Source: an uncultured beta proteobacterium (GTDB lineage: Bacteria > Pseudomonadota > Gammaproteobacteria > Burkholderiales > Burkholderiaceae). From it: DNA of 18,828 nt. Both the position numbers and the translations under genes were made by a program. Every line of letters starts with the position of its first letter. Within the stretch, counting starts at the first letter, position 1. Under the pieces are notes generated by a model. That model was not told where the DNA came from. It searched no databases and worked only from the letters and a program-made list of their open reading frames with translations. This document shows positions 14,615 to 18,828 of the stretch, in pieces. The DNA lies in the NCBI GenBank assembly GCA_903930665.1, contig CAIYZI010000173.1, positions 1-18,828 on the forward strand, in the 5' to 3' direction.

Positions 14615-15640
14615 ATGCCAATCACCCCCCAAGAAGCCTTACAGCGCTGCATTGAACATCGCGAACTCTTTCATGACGAGATGACAGCCATGATGCGACT
14701 CATCATGAGCGGCGAGATACCACCCACTTTAGTTGCGGGATTGCTGATTGCACTACGAACAAAAAAAGAAACTGTCGGTGAGATTGCTGCTGCCGCACAA
14801 GTGATGCGCGAATTCGCCACACCAGTTCACATTGAAGATAGATCTCATTTGGTTGATGTAGTAGGAACTGGTGGAGATGGTGCACACACCTTTAATATTT
14901 CAACTGCTGCTATGTTTGTTGCGGCAGCTGCTGGTGCCAAAATCGCCAAACATGGCAATCGCAGTGTCAGTAGCAAATCAGGAAGCGCCGATCTTCTAGA
15001 AGCGCTAGGTGTAAAACTCACCCTGAACGCAGAGCAGGTTGCCCAATGTATTGCAAATGTTGGTGCAGGCTTTATGTTTGCCCCAAACCACCACCCTGCC
15101 ATGAAAAATGTTGTGCCTATTCGTAAAGAATTAGGTGTGCGTACAATTTTTAATATTTTAGGCCCCTTAACCAACCCTGCAGATGCCAAGCGTATGCTAA
15201 TGGGTGTCTTTCACGCAGACCTAGTAGGTATTCAAGCGCGCGTATTGCATGCCTTGGATATGGAACACGCTTTAGTGGTCTATGGGCGAGATGGCCTTGA
15301 TGAGATCTCCCTAGAAGGACCAACATTGGTTGGCGAACTCAAAGATGGCATTGTGCGTGAATATGAAATTCATCCAAAAGATTTTGGATTAGCCACCGCT
15401 CCAACCCATAGCTTTAAAGTGGCAAATGCCGAAGAATCCAAGAAAATTGTTTTAGAGGTGCTAGACAAGAAAGTCGGCCCTGCAAGCGACATTGTTTGCT
15501 TAAATGCTGGGGCTACCCTTTATGTAGCTGATGTCGCAAAAGACATTAATACCGGGGTTCAGATGGCCAAAGCCGCTATTGAATCCGGCGCCGCCCGACA
15601 AAAACTAGATAAATTTGTTGCCACTACCCAAATATATTAA
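14615..15640 (+). CDS. trpD: Anthranilate phosphoribosyltransferase
   Basis: Transfers phosphoribose from PRPP to anthranilate, second step of tryptophan synthesis. The 341 residues are normal length. The PRPP-binding loop VVGTGGDGAHTFNISTA starts at 82, KHGNRSVSSKSGSAD spans 112-126 and NILGPLTNPA spans 180-189. The N-terminal helical domain precedes residue ~70. It begins 17 bases after the trpG stop with AGAGGCAAG upstream of the ATG as ribosome site. It is followed 10 bases later by trpC. Confidence 0.97.
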   Translation: MPITPQEALQRCIEHRELFHDEMTAMMRLIMSGEIPPTLVAGLLIALRTKKETVGEIAAAAQVMREFATPVHIEDRSHLVDVVGTGGDGAHTFNISTAAMFVAAAAGAKIAKHGNRSVSSKSGSADLLEALGVKLTLNAEQVAQCIANVGAGFMFAPNHHPAMKNVVPIRKELGVRTIFNILGPLTNPADAKRMLMGVFHADLVGIQARVLHALDMEHALVVYGRDGLDEISLEGPTLVGELKDGIVREYEIHPKDFGLATAPTHSFKVANAEESKKIVLEVLDKKVGPASDIVCLNAGATLYVADVAKDINTGVQMAKAAIESGAARQKLDKFVATTQIY

Positions 15641-15650
15641 TTCAAAATCA

Positions 15651-16454
15651 ATGAGCGATATTCTCGAAAAAATTGTTGCAACAAAAAAGCAAGAGGTCAT
15701 AGCCAACTCTAAAAAGTTTTCTTTAGCCAATCAACGAGAGCTTGCAGAGGCAAATAATCAAAACGCTTTATTAAAACCTCGGGGCTTTATTCACTCCATC
15801 AATCAAAAAATTGCTGCTGGTAAAGCAGGGGTGATTACCGAGATAAAAAAGGCTAGTCCTAGCAAGGGTATTTTGCGGGAAAATTTTCAACCCTCAGAAA
15901 TTGCCATTACCTATGAACACAATGGTGCGGCGTGTTTGTCAGTTTTGACAGATACAGAGTACTTTCAAGGATGCGCAGCCTATCTTCAAGAAGCCCGCTC
16001 AGCTTGCACCATCCCAGTATTGCGCAAAGACTTTACGATAGACCCATATCAAGTCTATGAAGCAAGAGCTATGAGTGCAGTTGCCATTTTATTAATAGTG
16101 GCCTGCCTTGAACTTAGTCAAATGAAAGATTTGGAGGCCTGCGCCCATGAGCTAGGACTAGATGTATTGGTGGAAGTTCACAATGCTCCAGAGCTAGAAC
16201 AAGCTCTTGAACTCAATACCCCCCTACTTGGCATCAACAATCGCAATCTCAAGACATTTGAGGTGAGCCTACAAAATACTCTTTCACTATTACCCATGGT
16301 GCCCCCAAATAAAACGCTGGTGACTGAATCTGGAATCATGACTCGTGCTGATGTTCAATTAATGCGCGACCATCAAATCAATGCGTTTTTAGTAGGCGAA
16401 GCTTTTATGCGTGCACGGGATCCTGGACAAGCACTAAGTGAGCTCTTTTTTTAA
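15651..16454 (+). CDS. trpC: Indole-3-glycerol phosphate synthase
   Basis: TIM-barrel enzyme that closes the indole ring from CdRP. From the ATG at 15651 it has 267 residues (MSDILEKIVATKKQEV). A TTG inside trpD at 15615 is in frame but unlikely. Catalytic residues fit the family: E64 and K66 in EIKKASPSKG (64-73), K126 in VLRKDF, E175 in LVEVHN, N197 in GINNRNL, and E226/S227 in VTESGI. One oddity is V144 in MSAVAILLIV, where most relatives have Asp (ADAILLI). It is monofunctional, with no PRAI domain. trpF, trpB and trpA are not in the window. Confidence 0.96.
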   Translation: MSDILEKIVATKKQEVIANSKKFSLANQRELAEANNQNALLKPRGFIHSINQKIAAGKAGVITEIKKASPSKGILRENFQPSEIAITYEHNGAACLSVLTDTEYFQGCAAYLQEARSACTIPVLRKDFTIDPYQVYEARAMSAVAILLIVACLELSQMKDLEACAHELGLDVLVEVHNAPELEQALELNTPLLGINNRNLKTFEVSLQNTLSLLPMVPPNKTLVTESGIMTRADVQLMRDHQINAFLVGEAFMRARDPGQALSELFF

Positions 16455-16502
16455 GTCCAACCTTATTCACTACTCCGAGTGTGGTTGTTATTGAAATACG
16501 GG

Positions 16503-16545
16503 AGAATTGCTAAGCAGCTTGCAGGGGAATACAATTCTGCTAAGC
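16503..16545 (+). repeat. Inverted and direct repeats in the leader of the wHTH gene
   Basis: AGAATTG (16503-16509) and CAATTCT (16532-16538) are perfect inverted repeats, 22 bases apart. TGCTAAGC occurs as a direct repeat at 16508-16515 and 16538-16545, exactly 30 bp apart. The repeats lie 32-74 bp upstream of the 16577 ATG and could be an operator for the wHTH protein or an RNA hairpin after trpC. There is no T-tract, so a simple terminator is unlikely. Confidence 0.45.
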
Positions 16546-16576
16546 GTAACCCCCTAGATCCAGTAATAAAAATACT

Positions 16577-16930
16577 ATGTCCATCACTAAATCCAGCCCT
16601 TATTTACGATTTTTGAATTTAATCGACTCTCTTGATCGCATCAATCCTGGGAAAAAACTCGACTTTATTGAAGAAAGCTTATTGAATAAGATTGTCTTAT
16701 GTTCTCAAGCTAACCAATCCATCTTGGTAGGCGACTTGATTTCCTTGGCGGAGCTAGGCTCCCAGGCAACTCTTCATGGTCGACTTAAAAACCTCAGTGC
16801 AATGGGTTTTATCAAAATGGCTGCGAATGAAGATGGTCGCAAGAAAGAAGTGCTCCCATCTAAGGCAGCCCTCAAACGCTACGAAGAAATGTCTAAGTGC
16901 CTAGAAAAAGCCGCTAAGGTCAGTGCCTAG
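16577..16930 (+). CDS. Small MarR-like winged-helix protein
   Basis: Predicted DNA-binding regulator of 117 residues. After an N-terminal helical stretch (about 9-50) come a wHTH with the likely recognition helix at SQATLHGRLKNLSAMGF (about 62-78) and a wing with NEDGRKKEVLPSK, which resembles the DGR...LT wing of MarR proteins. The C-terminal helix (KRYEEMSKCLEKAAK) could dimerise. It is shorter than classical MarR (about 140) and lacks their first long dimerisation helix in recognisable form. It sits 122 bases after trpC with no clear Shine-Dalgarno. It might bind the repeats upstream of itself. Effector and targets are unknown, and I cannot say whether it controls trp. Confidence 0.7.
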   Translation: MSITKSSPYLRFLNLIDSLDRINPGKKLDFIEESLLNKIVLCSQANQSILVGDLISLAELGSQATLHGRLKNLSAMGFIKMAANEDGRKKEVLPSKAALKRYEEMSKCLEKAAKVSA

Positions 16931-16943
16931 CTTGCATTAACAA

Positions 16944-16963
16944 GATCTCTCAATAGAGAGATC
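16944..16963. terminator. Perfect 8-bp hairpin, possible weak terminator
   Basis: GATCTCTC and GAGAGATC flank an AATA loop just after the wHTH stop. On the plus strand it is followed by CC and eight As, not Ts. On the minus strand it is followed by TTGTTAATG, a slightly better tail. It is therefore not a classical intrinsic terminator in either direction, but it sits where the two convergent genes would have met before the IS arrived. Confidence 0.35.
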
Positions 16964-16985
16964 CCAAAAAAAATCCACCGAACTT

Positions 16986-17010
16986 TGAAGTGACCCCCAA
17001 AAGTTGGACA
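16986..17010 (+). repeat. IS left terminal inverted repeat (IRL)
   Basis: Twenty-five bases beginning TGAAGTGACCCCC, an exact reverse complement of 18403-18427. It starts with the TG typical of IS3-family ends. Confidence 0.95.
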
Positions 17011-17038
17011 ACATGTCTAACTAAGGGGGTTTTGTTTT

Positions 17039-17557
17039 ATGAGCAAGCACAGTACGCATTTCAAGCTTCAAGTAGTTCAGGATTATCTGCAGTTTGGCGG
17101 TCAAAAGCGGGTTGCCCGCAAGTATCAAGTTAGCCACTCGGAGGTTCGGACTTGGTCCTTAGCCTATCAAGCGCATGGGTTAGCTAGCCTTCAAAAGCGC
17201 ACTTATCAGCACTACACTCCCGAGTTCAAGTTATCCGTCCTTCGCTATATTAAGGATGAGCAAGTATCACTGCGGTTAGCTGCCGTCCATTTTGATATTG
17301 CTACTACCTCCACCATTACAGTTTGGCGACGACTTTACAATGAGGGTGGTCTTGCAGCCTTGCAAGCCCAGCCCAAAGGACGACCGCCCATGCCTAAAGC
17401 TTTTGATATCAAAGTACTACTTAAAAAGCCAATCTCTGAACTGACCTTAGCAGAGATGCGGCGCCGCTTAGAGTACTCGGAGGCTGAGAGTGCTTACCTA
17501 AAAAAGTTGGAAGCCTTAGCTCAGCGCAAAACAGCGCAAAAGAAACAGCCCAAGTAA
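17039..17557 (+). CDS. IS150-type transposase OrfA (InsE/HTH protein)
   Basis: DNA-binding part of an IS3-family transposase, 172 residues when read without frameshift. Two helix-turn-helix units are visible: about 8-50 (KLQVVQDYLQFGG...VSHSEVRTW) and about 60-110 (EFKLSVLRYIKDEQ...STITVWRRLY). GLASLQ and GLAALQAQPKGRPP are the usual IS150 OrfA signatures. A leucine-zipper-like helix (ELTLAEMRRRLEYSEAESAYLKKLEAL, quoted here in part: LAEMRRRLEY) leads into the slip site. AGGGGG lies 11 bases upstream of the ATG. OrfA alone usually acts as a regulator of transposition, and the frameshifted OrfAB is the transposase. Confidence 0.92.
   Translation: MSKHSTHFKLQVVQDYLQFGGQKRVARKYQVSHSEVRTWSLAYQAHGLASLQKRTYQHYTPEFKLSVLRYIKDEQVSLRLAAVHFDIATTSTITVWRRLYNEGGLAALQAQPKGRPPMPKAFDIKVLLKKPISELTLAEMRRRLEYSEAESAYLKKLEALAQRKTAQKKQPK
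17500..17506 (+). other. Programmed -1 ribosomal frameshift site A AAA AAG
   Basis: In the orfA frame the codons are CTA AAA AAG, giving the slippery heptamer A AAA AAG. Slipping back one base continues in the orfB frame (next codon GTT at 17506), with no stop until 18396. The fusion would be about 452 residues. This is the known IS150/IS3-family mechanism for producing OrfAB. In the -1 frame, an ATT at 17557-17559 just past the orfA stop is a further possible start for orfB. Confidence 0.85.
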
Positions 17558-17610
17558 TTACTGAACTAAGGCAGCAGTACCGCTTACTCGATTTACTCAT
17601 CATTGCCAAG

Positions 17611-18396
17611 ATGGCTAAAAGCGTTTATTACTACTGGATTAAGGCCGGCAGCAAGGTGGATACTGATCTAAGCATGAAGACCCAGATCAGCAATATCTTC
17701 CATCAGCATCAAGGTCGCTACGGTTATCGCCGCGTTCAATTGGCCTTGCGTAACCAGGGGCAGCACCTTAATCATAAGGTCGTACAAAGACTCATGGGCC
17801 AATTGCAGCTTAAAGGACTCACTCGTAAGAAGCGCTATCGCTCCTATCGAGGCGATGTAGGAAAGACTGCTACCAACATCTTAAGTAGAAACTTTCACGC
17901 AAGCCACCCTAATCAAAAATGGGTTACAGACATTACTGAATTTAATGTGAATGGACAAAAAGTGTACTTATCGCCGATCTTAGATCTCTATAACCGAGAG
18001 ATTGTGTCCTATCAAGTAGATGTGCGCCCGCAGTTAGGCCTAGTAATGAACATGCTCTCTAAGGCTTTGATCCGCTTAAGCCCCAAAGATCATCCTGTGC
18101 TCCACTCAGATCAAGGTTGGCACTACCAAATGAACCCTTACCAGCGAGAACTTAAGCAATACGGGGTGCTGCAAAGCATGTCGAGAAAAGGGAATTGCTT
18201 AGATAACGCAGTCATTGAAAACTGGTTTGGGATACTAAAAAATGAGTTCTTCTATAAAAAGAAGTTTGCCAGTATTGAGGTCTTCAAAAAAAGCTTAGAG
18301 GAATACATCCACTACTACAACCATGATCGGATCAAACAAAAACTAAAGGGATTAAGCCCGGTTCAGTACCGAACTCAATCCCTCGTGCTAACCTAA
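17611..18396 (+). CDS. IS150-type transposase OrfB (DDE integrase catalytic domain)
   Basis: Catalytic part of the transposase, made mainly as the OrfAB fusion. From the ATG at 17611 it has 261 residues, and the open frame reaches back to the slip site at 17500. The RNase H-like triad is D107 (KWVTDITEF), D167 (LHSDQGWHY) and E203 (NAVIENWFGILK), with exactly 35 residues between the second and third, as in the IS3 family. HQGRYGYRRV (34-42) is the upstream HTH_21-type motif, and YIHYYNHDRIKQKLKG near the C-terminus is the usual ending. Nothing is broken. Confidence 0.94.
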   Translation: MAKSVYYYWIKAGSKVDTDLSMKTQISNIFHQHQGRYGYRRVQLALRNQGQHLNHKVVQRLMGQLQLKGLTRKKRYRSYRGDVGKTATNILSRNFHASHPNQKWVTDITEFNVNGQKVYLSPILDLYNREIVSYQVDVRPQLGLVMNMLSKALIRLSPKDHPVLHSDQGWHYQMNPYQRELKQYGVLQSMSRKGNCLDNAVIENWFGILKNEFFYKKKFASIEVFKKSLEEYIHYYNHDRIKQKLKGLSPVQYRTQSLVLT

Positions 18397-18402
18397 CTAA
18401 AG

Positions 18403-18427
18403 TGTCCAACTTTTGGGGGTCACTTCA
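18403..18427 (-). repeat. IS right terminal inverted repeat (IRR)
   Basis: Exact inverted match of 16986-17010 over 25 bases, 6 bases past the orfB stop. It ends CTTCA on the plus strand. Confidence 0.95.
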
Positions 18428-18471
18428 TAGCGGGTTTTAATAGGAGGCTCCTCTAATAAGATTGAGTAGGA

Positions 18472-18828
18472 TTAACTTCCTTTTTGGGCCTTCATCATTT
18501 CCGCCCAACGGCCTTTTGCATATTGAATGCGCATAGCCCTTTCTTGGTTGGCCACGCCAATAGTGATTCTTTTGTCCAGTAAATCTGTATAGACACCGTC
18601 TATTTTTGTATAAAAGTTTGTATAGACTTCAACTAATGCTGGCGATGGAAGCTCATTGGAAATTGAACGGCACTTCAGAGTGGATTCCTTGAATCTTTTA
18701 AGAACTACTGCCTGCTCCCCTGTAATCTTCGCGCTAGAGTTATTCAATGCGTTTGCTTCAGGATTATTTTGGGTGAGCACCAAGATATGTTCATTGACAT
18801 ACTTCGCATCATCCGATTGGTTAACTTC
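18472..18828 (-). CDS. Uncharacterised protein, 3' part only (start lies beyond right edge)
   Basis: I do not recognise this gene. The minus-strand frame is open from the window edge to a TAA at 18472, 118 codons. A TTG/GTG near 18783 is possible as a start, but the upstream 15 codons are also open (EVNQSDDAKYVNEHI...), so the gene is probably truncated by the window. The visible part is soluble and mostly helical, with charged C-terminal stretches (NQERAMRIQYAKGRWAEMMKAQ) and one cysteine (LKCRSIS). No transmembrane segment or known motif is seen. A secreted or lipoprotein N-terminus beyond the edge is possible but only a guess. It is oriented toward the IS, whose right end lies 44 bases away. 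Confidence 0.6.
   Translation of the reverse strand, partial: EVNQSDDAKYVNEHILVLTQNNPEANALNNSSAKITGEQAVVLKRFKESTLKCRSISNELPSPALVEVYTNFYTKIDGVYTDLLDKRITIGVANQERAMRIQYAKGRWAEMMKAQKGS

Larger units (their letters stand above)
16986..18427 (+). mobile_element. Complete IS3-family insertion sequence, IS150 type
   Basis: The element is 1442 bp and has 25-bp perfect terminal inverted repeats that begin TGAAGTGACCCCC and end GTTGGACA. It carries two overlapping-phase genes, orfA and orfB, with an A AAA AAG slip site between them and an intact DD(35)E triad. Length, end sequence and gene plan match the IS150 subgroup. The bases outside the ends (CTT on the left, TAG on the right) do not form a 3-4 bp target duplication. 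Both genes look intact, so the copy could be active. Confidence 0.95.

Noticed and set aside
15615..15650. TTG start for trpC inside trpD
   Set aside because: ATG at 15651 gives the normal IGPS N-terminus and a 10-base gap after trpD.
18442..18453. AGGAG-G-CTCCT as a terminator after the right-hand gene
   Set aside because: Self-complementary but leaves no workable loop and no T-run follows on the minus strand.
1..18828. CRISPR arrays, tRNA or rRNA genes, phage genes, toxin-antitoxin or defence cassettes
   Set aside because: No regularly spaced repeats, cloverleaf or rRNA-like sequence, and no proteins of these classes were seen on either strand.

Overview
The window looks like a free-living betaproteobacterium of the Burkholderiaceae, most likely Polynucleobacter or a close relative. 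The evidence is the moderate G+C content, compact gene packing with many ATGA/TAATG overlaps, the dcw order mraZ-rsmH-ftsL-ftsI-murE, coq7 next to bioB, and rpe linked to trpE-G-D-C. This assignment comes from gene order and protein character, not from a database search.

Layout. Positions 1-3571 (minus strand) hold the start of the division and cell-wall (dcw) cluster: a promoter with MraZ-type repeats, then mraZ, rsmH, ftsL, ftsI and the first 30 codons of murE. Positions 3513-3783 form an AT-rich 271-bp intergenic region with a near-consensus LexA box and a perfect 16-bp palindrome. Positions 3784-5464 (minus) hold coq7 and bioB. bioA-bioF-bioD (5554-8848, plus) is divergent from bioB. Together the four bio genes cover the last steps of biotin synthesis from pimeloyl-ACP; bioC and bioH are not in the window. 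An M20 amidohydrolase (8890-10092) follows and converges on mltA (minus). A previously easy-to-miss 37-codon membrane ORF starts divergently from the mltA 5' end. apaG (minus) is divergent from the rpe-trpE-trpG-trpD-trpC run (11817-16454, plus), which takes chorismate to indole-3-glycerol phosphate. rpe supplies pentose-phosphate interconversion.

The accessory end (16455-18828) holds a small MarR-like wHTH gene with repeats in its leader, a perfect 8-bp hairpin, a complete 1442-bp IS150-type IS3-family element (25-bp perfect terminal repeats, A AAA AAG frameshift site, intact DDE residues) and the 3' part of an unrecognised minus-strand gene that runs off the right edge.

Most of the window is conserved housekeeping DNA. 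I do not see a convincing undescribed multi-gene system. The observations most worth a second look are the orphan LexA box upstream of the dcw promoter, the three-repeat MraZ operator overlapping its promoter and Shine-Dalgarno, the 37-aa membrane ORF at the mltA start, and the repeat-bearing leader of the wHTH gene beside a fresh-looking IS that lacks a target duplication. No stretch longer than 300 bases is without a gene.
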